A DNA stretch of 64,000 nt from Allokutzneria sp. A3M-2-11 16 (GCF_024213555.1 NZ_JANAVO010000009.1:124001-188000); one strand, 5' to 3'. Counted from the first letter of the stretch, positions 54,407 to 63,830 are shown. Numbers and translations: made by a program. Notes: generated from the letters alone by a model not told the origin.

Positions 54407-55068
54407 CAAAAGTGGTGGGCGGAGTGCGGGCGCCGGGGAGCGTGGCCGAGGCGGTCGAAGTGCAGGAGCGGCTGCGGCACCGGGTGGAGCTGGCCGGACC
54501 GGACGTGAGCGCGGCGCGCACCGCGGTCGGCCTGGACGTCGACTACACCGGGGACCGGATCGTCGCGGCGGCGGTCGTGCTTGAGGTGGCCACCCTCGAC
54601 GTGGTGCAGACCAGCGTCGCGGAGGGCGAGACCACCTTCCCCTACATCCCGGGGTTGTTCGCGTTCCGCGAGATCCCGACGCTGCTGGCCGCGCTCGACG
54701 GGCTCGACGAAGCACCGGATGTCCTTGTCTGCGACGGTCAAGGACTCGCGCACCCGAGGAGGTTCGGGCTGGCGTGCCACCTCGGAGTGATCACCGGACT
54801 GGCCGCGATCGGCGTCGCGAAGACCCCGCTGGGCCGCTTCGAGATGCCGGGGCCGAAGCGGGGTGAGCGCGCTCCGCTGCTGCACGACGACGGCGGCGAG
54901 GTCGGCGCCGCGTTGCGCACGCAGGACGGTGTGAAGCCGGTTTTCGTCTCGGTCGGCCACCGGACGGACCTGGACAGCGCGTGCGCGTTGACGCTGCGAC
55001 TGACTCCGAAGTACCGCGTCCCGCAGACGACGCGGCTGGCCGACCAGCTCTGCCGCCGCTCGCCGTGA
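54391..55068 (+). CDS. nfi: Endonuclease V (deoxyinosine 3'-endonuclease)
   Basis: This protein of about 225 residues has the endonuclease V features GLDVDYTGDRIVAAAVVL (first active-site Asp), TTFPYIPGLFAFREIPTLLAAL (the YxPG DNA-wedge motif), VCDGQGLAHPRRFGLACHLG (second Asp), and VKPVFVSVGHRTDLDSA. It nicks DNA 3' to deoxyinosine and starts deamination repair. The frame opens at ATG 54391, inside the repeat; a GTG a few codons later is also possible and may be the true start. It is divergent from the esterase gene and converges on the FAD oxidoreductase gene. Confidence 0.92.
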   Translation: MSTKRAKVVGGVRAPGSVAEAVEVQERLRHRVELAGPDVSAARTAVGLDVDYTGDRIVAAAVVLEVATLDVVQTSVAEGETTFPYIPGLFAFREIPTLLAALDGLDEAPDVLVCDGQGLAHPRRFGLACHLGVITGLAAIGVAKTPLGRFEMPGPKRGERAPLLHDDGGEVGAALRTQDGVKPVFVSVGHRTDLDSACALTLRLTPKYRVPQTTRLADQLCRRSP

Positions 55069-55074
55069 ACGGGC

Positions 55075-56256
55075 TCAGTGGGTGAGGTAGATCCCCCGGT
55101 AGTGCGGCAGTGCCGCCTTGGCGACGCGATCCGCCGACCAGCCCGCGAAGCGGGCCGGGGCGAGGCGCGCGGGGTCGACCAGGCCGCTGGACAGGCCGAG
55201 CAGCTGTTCGGCCAGCAGCTTGCCGACGCCGCCCGCGTGCGTCACCCAGCTCGCCTCCGCCAGCCACAGGCCGCGCACCTCCGGCGCCGGACCCACCAGC
55301 GGCAGCTCGTCCGGGGTCAGCGCGAACACGCCGTTGATCCGCTTCTCCACGTCGGCCGTGCGCAGCGCGGGCACGAGCTTGCGCGCCCGGGTCAGCGCGG
55401 GCTCGAACACCTTGTCCCGGAACCTCCGCCCGGCCGTGGCCCCGAGCGCGGCCGGGACGGGCTCGTGGTCGTAGCTGCCGAAGCCGTAACGCGTGCCGTG
55501 GGTGCGGCAGTACACCGCGTGCTCCGGGTAGCGCACGATCGGCATCGTGAGCGCTTCGCCGGTGAGGTCGTCGCTCGGCGCGGTGAAGGCGTACGGGTGC
55601 TCAACGGGGACCATCGGCACCTGAACGCCCGCGGTCGCGGCGAGCGTCGGCCCCCAGATGCCGACCGCGAGCACCACCGTGTCGGCGCGGACGACCCCGT
55701 TGTCCAGGCGCACACCGGTGACGCGGCCGCTCTGCTCCTCCAGCTGGCGAACGGGGCTGCTCCACCGGAACTGGGCGCCGCGCCCGCGCGCGGAGTCGAT
55801 CAACGAGGCGGTCACGGCGACCGGGTCCACCGCTCCGTCGCCCGGGATGAACAGCGCCCCCTCCGCCGAATCGTCGACGAGGCCGGGGGCCAGCGCGGCG
55901 GCCTCGGACGCGGTGATCACCCGCGCGTCGATGCCCAACGCGGCACCGTCGCGCACGTCGTCGGCGAAGCCGGTCAGCTGCGCTTCGGAGGTGGCCACCT
56001 CCAGGCAGCCCACGGGGTGGAACTGGCCGGGGCGCCGCGCGTACAGCTCGACGCTGTCCAGCGCCAGCCGGGCCAGGTCGCGGTCGGAGCTGAGCCTGCC
56101 GACCAGTCCGGGGGCCAGGCCGGTGGAACCCGGCAGCGTGCCCTCCGAGCGGGCGTCGATCACCAGCACGTCGGTGAACCCGCACTCGGTGAGGTGGTGC
56201 GCGACGCTCGCGCCGACGATGCCCGCACCCACGACGACAACGCGCTGACCAGCCAC
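55075..56256 (-). CDS. FAD-dependent oxidoreductase (DAO family)
   Basis: This 393-residue flavoprotein begins with the Rossmann FAD-binding motif VVVVGAGIVGASVAHHLTECG. It continues with a DAO-type substrate domain and the second FAD motif GVFALTPDELPLVGPAPEVRGLWLAEASWVTHAGGVG. The sequence resembles the FAD half of dimethylglycine/sarcosine dehydrogenases but lacks the folate-binding C-terminal half. It probably oxidises an N-methyl amino acid. GTG 56256 has GGAGGG upstream. Confidence 0.9.
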   Translation of the reverse strand: MAGQRVVVVGAGIVGASVAHHLTECGFTDVLVIDARSEGTLPGSTGLAPGLVGRLSSDRDLARLALDSVELYARRPGQFHPVGCLEVATSEAQLTGFADDVRDGAALGIDARVITASEAAALAPGLVDDSAEGALFIPGDGAVDPVAVTASLIDSARGRGAQFRWSSPVRQLEEQSGRVTGVRLDNGVVRADTVVLAVGIWGPTLAATAGVQVPMVPVEHPYAFTAPSDDLTGEALTMPIVRYPEHAVYCRTHGTRYGFGSYDHEPVPAALGATAGRRFRDKVFEPALTRARKLVPALRTADVEKRINGVFALTPDELPLVGPAPEVRGLWLAEASWVTHAGGVGKLLAEQLLGLSSGLVDPARLAPARFAGWSADRVAKAALPHYRGIYLTH

Positions 56257-56326
56257 AAACCCTCCAGATGTGACACTTAGCCCACATGATCGTCAGCCGG
56301 TGTCACATCCTAGGGCACGGGTGCGC

Positions 56327-56647
56327 TCACGCGGCGTGGTGCCGCCGTTTGGTCCGGCTCCGGCCCTTGCGGGCCAGCACCTCCGCGCGGCGCTCGTCCT
56401 CATCCTGCCCGCCCCACACCCCGTACGGTTCCTCGACCGCCAGTGCGTGCTCGCGGCAGCGGACGATCACCGGGCAGAGCGCGCAGACCTTCTTCGCCGC
56501 CTCGTCGCGCCGCCGCCGCGCCATCCCCCGTTCGTTGTCGGGGTGGAAGAAGACCGCGCTCTCCGTGCCCCGGCAGGAGCCGTACCGCTGCCAGTCCCAC
56601 TCCTCGACCACCGGTGCGGGCAACCTGCTGATCTCCGCCATCTCCAT
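56327..56647 (-). CDS. WhiB-family iron-sulfur transcription factor
   Basis: This 106-residue protein has four conserved Cys in the WhiB arrangement (GSCRG, then CALCPVIVRC) for a [4Fe-4S] cluster. The GVWGG turn and a basic C-terminal tail (RKGRSRTKRRHHA) follow for DNA binding. WhiB proteins are limited to actinobacteria and regulate development or stress with sigma factors. ATG 56647 has GGAGGAGC directly upstream; a second ATG is at 56641. Confidence 0.95.
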   Translation of the reverse strand: MEMAEISRLPAPVVEEWDWQRYGSCRGTESAVFFHPDNERGMARRRRDEAAKKVCALCPVIVRCREHALAVEEPYGVWGGQDEDERRAEVLARKGRSRTKRRHHAA

Positions 56648-56732
56648 GCTCCTCCCCGTGCCGCGACTCCACCCCGTATACCCATCGCTCCTCTCCGCAA
56701 CCCCTGTCCACAGTGGACTGCTCGCACGGGCT

Positions 56733-57950
56733 CTAATCAGTGATGAAGGCGATGTCCGGGTGCGTCGGCGAGGGACCGGCGAACAGGCCCGTATCGCGCT
56801 TCTTCAGGTGGAGGTCGAAAAAGCCCGCCACGTAGGCCCGCTGCGCGGCGACGGAACGACCGGCGTCGACCGTTCCGACCAGCTTCTTGACCTGCTCTTC
56901 CGGGAGCTTCAGCTGCCGGAGGACGACCTGGTAGTCGGTGTATGCGATGTGACCGCTGCGCCCGAGCAGGAGATCCCGCTTCCAACCGCGCTGGTTGGCC
57001 CAGAACTCCGGCCAGGAACGGTCGTGCTGGTTGAGGTGGGTGTGCCGGACCAGCTCGCCGGTGGCCGGGTCGATCGCCTCCGAGCCCATCAGCAGGAAGG
57101 GGCGGTCGAGGCCGCGCTTGGTGACCTCGCCCGGCAGGTAGGGCTGGCCCATCAGCTCGCCGAACCCGTACGCCATGGAGCCGTCGAGGTTGACGCCCGC
57201 GTCGACGCGCCGGTCGTGCACCATCGTCTCGCCACCGGTGAAACCGCCGTAGGAGTGCCCGAAAACGCCCACCCTGTCGAGGTCGAGCGCGCCACCGAGA
57301 CCCCGCGGCAACGGCCCAGCCGCCAGGCTGTCCAGCACGAAGCGGGTGTCCGCGACCCGGACGTCGAGGATCTTCTTCATCGTCTCCGGCACGATCTCCA
57401 AGCGCACCGGCGCCTCGACCCGCCCGCCGGGGAACTCGACGTTCGTCTCGAAGGTGTGGTCCACGGAGACCACGACGTAGCCGCGGCTCGCCAGGTCGTC
57501 GAGGATCGCGGTCTGCGCGGAGCGCGGGAAGCCGAGACCGGGGGTGTAGAGCACGACCGGATGCCTGCCGTGCGCGGCCGGTGCGCCAGAGCGCGCGTGC
57601 GTCCGCGCCGCTGTCCAGTCGACCGAACCCTTGGGAATCCCCAGTCCCACGCCGAACCCGTCCTGCACCTCGGCGAGACCGGGGGTGATCCACGGTGCTC
57701 GGGGGAACCGATCGGCGTCCCGCGCGGGATACCGGACGCTGACCATCAGCTCGCGCGCGCGTTCGGGCTTCCAGGGATCGCGGCGGCTCGCGTCGACCAG
57801 GTGCAGGTCGACGACGCCCACCTGCTGCCGCCCGGTCGGGGCCGGGAGCTGGAAGGTGGCCGGGGCGGCCGACGCCGCCGGGGCGGACGCCACCACCAGG
57901 GCCAGGGCCACAGCCGCCAGGCCACGCTGTCGTCGGCGGAGCGTGAACAC
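56733..57950 (-). CDS. Secreted alpha/beta hydrolase (PAF-acetylhydrolase/lipase-like)
   Basis: This 405-residue protein has a signal peptide (about 1-28, ending SAPAASA) and an alpha/beta hydrolase domain of the platelet-activating-factor acetylhydrolase type. The oxyanion region is VVLYTPGLGFPRS, and the nucleophile is GHSYGG (about 225). An acid Asp and His (RSGHIAYTDYQ) lie further on. It is probably a secreted esterase or lipase. GTG 57950 is preceded by AAGGAG. It is divergent from the NADH dehydrogenase gene across 109 bp. Confidence 0.88.
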   Translation of the reverse strand: MFTLRRRQRGLAAVALALVVASAPAASAAPATFQLPAPTGRQQVGVVDLHLVDASRRDPWKPERARELMVSVRYPARDADRFPRAPWITPGLAEVQDGFGVGLGIPKGSVDWTAARTHARSGAPAAHGRHPVVLYTPGLGFPRSAQTAILDDLASRGYVVVSVDHTFETNVEFPGGRVEAPVRLEIVPETMKKILDVRVADTRFVLDSLAAGPLPRGLGGALDLDRVGVFGHSYGGFTGGETMVHDRRVDAGVNLDGSMAYGFGELMGQPYLPGEVTKRGLDRPFLLMGSEAIDPATGELVRHTHLNQHDRSWPEFWANQRGWKRDLLLGRSGHIAYTDYQVVLRQLKLPEEQVKKLVGTVDAGRSVAAQRAYVAGFFDLHLKKRDTGLFAGPSPTHPDIAFITD

Positions 57951-58059
57951 GGGATCTCCTTGGGTTGTCGGGAAACGGCCGTCCGCCAGATCCACTCGGG
58001 CTGGATGATCTGGAGACGCACTACGAGTAGCAGGGAGCGGCACGGGTAACCAGCGTGGC

Positions 58060-59364
58060 ATGACTGCTGCCGCACACCGGGTCGTGATCGTCGGAGCGGG
58101 CTTCGGAGGGCTGGCCGCGGCGCGGGCGCTCAAGGGCGCTCCCGTCGAGGTCACGGTCGTCGACCGGATGAACCACCACCTGTTCCAGCCGCTGCTCTAC
58201 CAGGTGGCGACCGCCCTGCTGCCGGCGGGCGACGTGGCCCCCGCGATTCGCGACGTGCTGCGCGGGCAGCGCAACGCGAAGGTGCTGCTCGGCGAGGTGG
58301 TCGGCTTCGACACCGCGGGCAAGGAGGTCGAGGTCGTCCTCTCCGACGGGGCGAGCCGGAAACTGGGCTACGACACGCTGATCGTCGCCGCGGGCGCCAC
58401 CGACAGCTACTTCGGCCACGACGAGTGGCGCGAGGTGGCGCGGCCGATGAAGACCCTCGCCGACGCGGTCGACCTGCGCTCCCGCCTGCTGTCGGCCTTC
58501 GAGAACGCCGCGGCCGCCGAGGACTCCGCGGAGCGCGACCGCTGGATGACGATCGCCATCGTCGGCGCGGGGCCCACCGGGGTCGAGCTCGCCGGGCAGG
58601 TCGCCGCGATGGCCAAACGCACGCTGCGCAAGCAGTTCCAGGGGCTGCTCGACCCCACCCGCGTGCGGGTCGTCCTGCTGGACGCCGTGGACTCGGTGCT
58701 GCCGCCGTTCCCGCCGAAGCTGCGCGAGCACACCCGGCGGAAGCTGGAGAAGCTCGGCGTCGAGGTCCGGCTCGGCAAGAAGGTGACCGGTGTCGACGGC
58801 GACGGTGTCGTGTACGAGCCCGGGGCGCAACGGCTGCCCGCGCGGACCGTGATCTGGTCGGCCGGGGTGAAGGCGTCGCCGCTGGCCGAGGAGCTGGCGA
58901 AGGCGACCGGCGCGGAGTCCGACCGCAAGGGCCGCCTCCTGGTCGGGCCGGACTGCGCGGTCCCCGGCCACCCCGAGGTCTTCGCGATCGGCGACATGAT
59001 CAGCCTGAACGAGATCCCCGGCGTCGCCGCGCCCGCCATCCAGGAGGGCCGGTACGTGGCGAAGGCGATCGCCGCGCGGCTGGCCGGGAGCCCGCCGCCG
59101 GGGCCGTTCCGCTACAACGACCGCGGCACGATGGCCACCGTCTCCCCCGGCGACGCCGTCGCGGACGTGCGCGGGCTGAAGCTGACCGGGTTCGCGGGCA
59201 AGCTCGCGTGGGCGGTGGTGCACCTGGCTTTCCTGGTGGGCTGGCGCAACCGGGCCGCGGTGCTGATCGAGTGGGCGTGGCTGGTCACCACCGGGCGGCG
59301 CTCGCAGCGGATCATCCTGGAGCCCGCGCACCAGCAGAAGATCACGCGAACCCACCGGACTTGA
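58060..59364 (+). CDS. ndh: Type II NADH dehydrogenase
   Basis: This 434-residue flavoprotein oxidises NADH and passes electrons to quinone without pumping protons. It has the FAD motif VVIVGAGFGGLAAARAL, FQPLLYQVATALLP, the NADH-binding motif AIVGAGPTGVELAGQ, and FAIGDMISLNEIPGVAAPAIQEG. A C-terminal membrane-attachment region with hydrophobic helices (WAVVHLAFLVGW) ends it. The start ATG 58060 gives the normal length. Its 3' end overlaps the converging gene by 23 bp. Confidence 0.95.
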   Translation: MTAAAHRVVIVGAGFGGLAAARALKGAPVEVTVVDRMNHHLFQPLLYQVATALLPAGDVAPAIRDVLRGQRNAKVLLGEVVGFDTAGKEVEVVLSDGASRKLGYDTLIVAAGATDSYFGHDEWREVARPMKTLADAVDLRSRLLSAFENAAAAEDSAERDRWMTIAIVGAGPTGVELAGQVAAMAKRTLRKQFQGLLDPTRVRVVLLDAVDSVLPPFPPKLREHTRRKLEKLGVEVRLGKKVTGVDGDGVVYEPGAQRLPARTVIWSAGVKASPLAEELAKATGAESDRKGRLLVGPDCAVPGHPEVFAIGDMISLNEIPGVAAPAIQEGRYVAKAIAARLAGSPPPGPFRYNDRGTMATVSPGDAVADVRGLKLTGFAGKLAWAVVHLAFLVGWRNRAAVLIEWAWLVTTGRRSQRIILEPAHQQKITRTHRT

Positions 59365-59836
59365 GCCACGACGGCACCGGCACGGCGCGTTCCTCGCAGA
59401 CGTCCATGAGCTGAGCCGTCCACAGCACGGTGTGCGCGAGGACGTGCTTGCCGGTCGCCGGGTCGCCGTCGAGGAAGGCCAGCCGCATCTGCTCGTCGGC
59501 CGACTCCGGGTCGCCGTAGGCGTGGGCGAGCACCGTGCGCAGCGCGGCCCGCAGCGGCGGGGCCACCTCGTCGATCGCCACCTGCTCTCCGTCTGCGGCC
59601 AGCACCTCGACGAAACCGGAGTCCAGCCCCGCGTCCTCCGTGCTGTCGGCCAGCCCGCAGAGCATGTCCGCGTCGGCGATGGCGAGCATCCCGGTGGCCG
59701 CGCGCACCCAGTCGGTTCCCTGCTCCACCAACGCGTCCAGCTGATCCGAGGTGCCCTCGACCGCGCCGGTGCGGAGCATGCCGATCGCGCTGACCACCAC
59801 GGGCAGCGGTCCGGGGTCGTCCGGTTGAAGATCCAT
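59342..59836 (-). CDS. Hypothetical protein
   Basis: This 164-residue acidic, Asp/Glu-rich, helical protein has no recognised domain, signal peptide or membrane segment. It starts at ATG 59836 with GGAG nearby. The 3' end overlaps the end of the NADH dehydrogenase gene by 23 bases. Codon use is normal for the region, which supports a real gene. Function unknown. Confidence 0.65.
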   Translation of the reverse strand: MDLQPDDPGPLPVVVSAIGMLRTGAVEGTSDQLDALVEQGTDWVRAATGMLAIADADMLCGLADSTEDAGLDSGFVEVLAADGEQVAIDEVAPPLRAALRTVLAHAYGDPESADEQMRLAFLDGDPATGKHVLAHTVLWTAQLMDVCEERAVPVPSWLKSGGFA

Positions 59837-59939
59837 GACTGGGCTCCTTCGCCGCGCGTGAACGTGTCCCTCTGGCTACCCCCGCCGTTCGTCGTGAACC
59901 GCAGGGTTGGTTTTCCGGTGATCGGGGTATCGATGGCGC

Positions 59940-62900
59940 GTGCGCGACGGACCTCGGCTCGCCTCCCTGGGGGAGATGGGACGGTTGATCGCGGCCAAGG
60001 ACTGGTCGGCGACCCCGCTCGGGGCGGTGCGACGGTGGTCGCCGGAGCTGGTCGCCGCGATCAACACCTGCCTGCCCTCCCGGGTGCCGATGCTGCTGTG
60101 GTGGGGCCCGGAGCTGCTCCAGATCTACAACGACGCCTACGTCCCGACCCTCGGCGACAAGCACCCGCGCTCGCTCGGCCAGCCCGCCGCCGAGTGCTGG
60201 GCCGAGGCGTGGGCCGATCTCGGCCCGCTGGCCAGGAAGGTGCTCGACGGGGAGGGCGCGACCTACTCCGACAACCACCCGCTGCTGCTCAACCGGCACG
60301 GCTACGTCGAGGAGACCTACTGGACCTTCTCCTACAGCCCGGTGCTGGACCGCGCGGGCGAGGTGCTGGGGATCTTCGTCGCCACCACCGACACCACCCG
60401 CCAGGTCCTCGGCGAGCGCCGCATGCGGGCGCTGCACGAGCTGGCCGCGGCGCGGGGTGCGGTGGACCCGGACGCGGCGTGCGAGGCGATCAGGCGGGTG
60501 CTCGGCGAGTTCACCGCGGACATCCCGCACGCGGAGATCCACGTGGCCGCGGAGAGCGGCGCGGCGGCCAGGGTCATGGTGTCCGGGCGGGCGGAATGGC
60601 GCGACGACGTGGTGGTGCAGCCCCTCGTCGCGAGCGGCAGGCCCGCGCCGATCGGCGCCCTGGTCCTCGGCATCAGCCCACGGCGCGCGCTGGACACTGA
60701 CTACCGGCTGTTCCTGGACCTGGTCGCCGGGCAGGTCGGTCAGATCCTCGCGCACGCGCTGGACTACCAGGCGGAACGGCAACGGGCGGAGGCCCTCGCC
60801 CGGCTCGACCGCGCCAAGAGCGAGTTCTTCAGCAACGTCAGCCACGAGTTCCGCACGCCGCTGACGCTGATCGCCGGGCCCGCCGAGGACGCGCTCGCCG
60901 ACGCCGCGGAACCGCTCGCGGCGGGACAGCGGGAGCGGCTGCGGATCATCCGGCGCAACGCGGGGCGGCTCGGCAGGCTGGTCGACGACCTGCTGGACTT
61001 CGCCCGGATCGAGGCCGGGCGGTTGCAGCCGGACGCCGTCGACATCGATCTGGCCGCGCTCACCAGGGAGGTCGCCGAGTCCTTCGGGCCCGCCGTGCGC
61101 AGGGCGGGCCTGGAGTTCACCGTGTCCGCGCCGCCGCTGCCGCGCGCGGCCCGGGTCGACCCGGACATGTGGGAGAAGGTGCTGCTGAACCTGCTGTCCA
61201 ACGCGCTCAAGTACACCCGCTCCGGCGGGATCGAGCTGAGCCTGCTGGCCACCGGCGACCACGCGCGGCTGACCGTCTCCGATACCGGGGTCGGTATCCC
61301 CGAGGACCAGATTCCCCTTCTGTTCCAAAGCTTTCACCGGGTACAGGGCAGCAGCGGACGCTCGCCTGAGGGCACGGGGATCGGTCTGGCGCTGGTGCAC
61401 GAACTGGTCCGGCTGCACGGCGGCAGTGTCAGCGCGACGTCCGAGACCGGCGTCGGCAGCGAGTTCAGCGTGCTGCTCCCCCTCTCCGACGCGGACCGCG
61501 CCGCGACGCACCGTCCGCGGGGCTCCACCGTGTACCTGGAAGAGGCGTTGCGGTGGAGCGCCCCGGAACCGATGCCCTCCTCCGTGGGCGTCAAGGACTC
61601 GGCCGTCGTGCTCGTGGTGGAGGACAACGCCGACATGCGGGGGTTCCTGCTCCGGCTGCTGGAGCCGCACTGGCGGGTGCTGCTGGCCGCAGACGGCACG
61701 ACCGGGCTGCGGATGGCCCGCACGCACCAGCCCGACCTGGTGCTCAGCGATGTGACGACGCCGGGGCTGGACGGGTTCGGGCTGGTGCGGGAGCTGCGGG
61801 CGGATCCGGCGACCGCACCCATCCCGGTGCTGGTGCTGTCCGCGCGCTCCGGCGAGATCGACACCGTCGAGGGGCTGGCCGCGGGAGCCGACGACTACCT
61901 GCCGAAACCGTTCTCCAGCAACGAGCTCGTCGCCCGGGTCCGCGCCAACCTGGAGCTGGCCCGGCTGCGCAGCCGGGAGTCGCGGTTCCGGCGGGCGCTG
62001 GTGGACTCCCTCCAGGAGGGGTTCCTGGTCGCCGACGGGCGCGGCGCGGTGATCGAGATCAACTCGGCGTTCACCGAGATCACCGGCTACCCGGCGAGCG
62101 AGCTGCCCACCTCGTGGCCGCACCCGTGGCTCTTCGACGCGGAGGAGTGGCCGGAGGAGCACCGCGCGCAGCAGAAGGCGTTCGAGCGGTTCCTCGCCGA
62201 GAGCGGCGGCCAGTTCCGGATTCCGTTGCGGCACCGGAAAGGGCACCGGATCTGGGTGGCGGTGAGCACGACGACCGTGCCGGACGACGGCGGCGAACGG
62301 TTGTTCGTGTGCACGCTGCGCGACGTCACCGCGGAGAAGCTGGCTGCGGAGCGGGACACCACCATCACCAGGTTCGCCGCGGTGCTGGCCGCCGCGACCG
62401 ACGTCGGCGAGGTCCTGGGCTCGGGGATCGCCGCGCTGCGCCTGGCTTTGGGCGTCTCGGACGCGGTCGCGGCGATCTTCTCCGCCGACGGCGCCCCGGA
62501 GTTGGTGGTCGGCGACCTGCACCAGGCAGCCCGGGAAGCCCTCACTGCGGCGAAGTCGCGTCCGGTGGCGACCGTGCTGGTGGCGCTCAGCGAAACGCCT
62601 GGCGTCGCAGCCCCGCTCGGTGGCAACGACGCGGCGGTGTGGCTCGGCCTCGGCACCGGCCGGTTGCTCTCCGCCGAGGAGGAGGCGCTGTTCGGCCTGC
62701 TCTCCAGCCACCTCGCGCAGGCGCTGCACCGCGCACGGGACTACGAACGGGCCCGCGAGGTCGCGCTGACCCTCCAGCACGCGATCCTCGGCCCCACCGA
62801 CCTGCCGCCCGGCTTCGCCGTGCGCTACGAGCCCGCCGTGCAGCCGTTGGAGGTCGGCGGCGACTGGTACGACGTGGCGCGGCTGCCGGACGGGCGGATC

Positions 62901-63830
62901 GGCGTCGTGGTCGGCGACTGTGTCGGGCGGGGCCTCGAAGCCGCCGCGGTGATGGGCCAGCTGCGCAGCTCCGCGCGCGCATTGTTGTTGCGCGCCAACG
63001 GTCCCGCGCAGGCGCTCGAAGATCTGGACACCTTCGCGGCGCAGATCCCCGGCGCGCTGTGCACCACGCTGTTCTGCGCGGTCATCGACCCCGCTGACGG
63101 CACCCTCCGCTACAGCAACGCTGGTCACCCGCCGCCGGTGCTCGCCCACCTCGACGGGACGCACGAGCTGCTGTCCGAGCGCTCGCTGCCCCTCGCCGTG
63201 ATGCCAGGACGTTCGCGCCAGGAGACGAAAGCCCAGCTGCGCCCGGGTTCCACGCTGCTGCTCTACACCGACGGGCTGATCGAACGCCGCGATGTGCCTG
63301 TGCTGGAAGGGATCGGCGCCGCGCAGCAGCTCGTGCTCGACTCCACGGCGCTGCGGCCCAGCGAACTCGCCGACCGCCTGCTGGCCGAGCTGCTGCCCCC
63401 GGTGGGCCACGACGACGACGTCGCCGTGCTCGTCTACCGGCATCCCCCGCCACCGCTTGCGCTTGAGCTGCCCGCGTTGGCCGAGAAGCTGGCATCGATG
63501 CGCACCGACCTGCGGGCGTGGCTGGCCCGGGCCGACGTGACCGCCGACGCCGCGGAGCCGATCGTCGTCGCCGCGTGCGAGGCCGTCACCAACGCCATGG
63601 AGCACGGCTACAGCGCCGACCCCGACGGGCGCGTCCGGGTCACGGTCCGGCTCGACGGGTCGCGCGTCGAGGTCGTCGTGACCGACACGGGCCGGTGGCT
63701 CACCCCGGACCCCGCGCCGAGGGAACGCGGGCGCGGCGTGCGGATGATGCGCGCCCTGATGGACGACGTCGTGATCGACAGCGGGAACAACGGCACCACG
63801 GTCCGAATGTGGAGGAGGCGCTCGACATGA
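59940..63830 (+). CDS. Hybrid sensor kinase/receiver/SpoIIE phosphatase/anti-sigma kinase
   Basis: This 1296-residue protein joins several signalling modules. It has an N-terminal PAS/GAF-like sensor (about 20-280) and a HisKA domain with phospho-acceptor His in SNVSHEFRTPL (about 302). A HATPase follows (NLLSNALKY, DTGVGIP, GTGIGLAL), then a receiver (VVEDNADMRGF; Asp near 603). A second PAS (about 685-790) and GAF (about 805-935) precede a SpoIIE/PP2C phosphatase (GGDWYDV near 973, GHDDDVAVLV). A C-terminal RsbW-like HATPase (EAVTNAMEHG near 1213) ends it. Kinase, phosphatase and anti-sigma activities in one chain suggest stress control by partner switching with the coupled STAS protein. 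GTG 59940 is the likely start; no membrane helix is seen. Confidence 0.93.
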   Translation: MRDGPRLASLGEMGRLIAAKDWSATPLGAVRRWSPELVAAINTCLPSRVPMLLWWGPELLQIYNDAYVPTLGDKHPRSLGQPAAECWAEAWADLGPLARKVLDGEGATYSDNHPLLLNRHGYVEETYWTFSYSPVLDRAGEVLGIFVATTDTTRQVLGERRMRALHELAAARGAVDPDAACEAIRRVLGEFTADIPHAEIHVAAESGAAARVMVSGRAEWRDDVVVQPLVASGRPAPIGALVLGISPRRALDTDYRLFLDLVAGQVGQILAHALDYQAERQRAEALARLDRAKSEFFSNVSHEFRTPLTLIAGPAEDALADAAEPLAAGQRERLRIIRRNAGRLGRLVDDLLDFARIEAGRLQPDAVDIDLAALTREVAESFGPAVRRAGLEFTVSAPPLPRAARVDPDMWEKVLLNLLSNALKYTRSGGIELSLLATGDHARLTVSDTGVGIPEDQIPLLFQSFHRVQGSSGRSPEGTGIGLALVHELVRLHGGSVSATSETGVGSEFSVLLPLSDADRAATHRPRGSTVYLEEALRWSAPEPMPSSVGVKDSAVVLVVEDNADMRGFLLRLLEPHWRVLLAADGTTGLRMARTHQPDLVLSDVTTPGLDGFGLVRELRADPATAPIPVLVLSARSGEIDTVEGLAAGADDYLPKPFSSNELVARVRANLELARLRSRESRFRRALVDSLQEGFLVADGRGAVIEINSAFTEITGYPASELPTSWPHPWLFDAEEWPEEHRAQQKAFERFLAESGGQFRIPLRHRKGHRIWVAVSTTTVPDDGGERLFVCTLRDVTAEKLAAERDTTITRFAAVLAAATDVGEVLGSGIAALRLALGVSDAVAAIFSADGAPELVVGDLHQAAREALTAAKSRPVATVLVALSETPGVAAPLGGNDAAVWLGLGTGRLLSAEEEALFGLLSSHLAQALHRARDYERAREVALTLQHAILGPTDLPPGFAVRYEPAVQPLEVGGDWYDVARLPDGRIGVVVGDCVGRGLEAAAVMGQLRSSARALLLRANGPAQALEDLDTFAAQIPGALCTTLFCAVIDPADGTLRYSNAGHPPPVLAHLDGTHELLSERSLPLAVMPGRSRQETKAQLRPGSTLLLYTDGLIERRDVPVLEGIGAAQQLVLDSTALRPSELADRLLAELLPPVGHDDDVAVLVYRHPPPPLALELPALAEKLASMRTDLRAWLARADVTADAAEPIVVAACEAVTNAMEHGYSADPDGRVRVTVRLDGSRVEVVVTDTGRWLTPDPAPRERGRGVRMMRALMDDVVIDSGNNGTTVRMWRRRST

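Noticed and set aside
59112-63605. Open reading frame of about 1500 codons on the minus strand opposite the hybrid kinase
   Set aside because: Its translation is Arg/Gly/Gln/His-rich low-complexity sequence without domains, the usual shadow of a GC-rich gene on the other strand; the plus strand encodes clear signalling domains.
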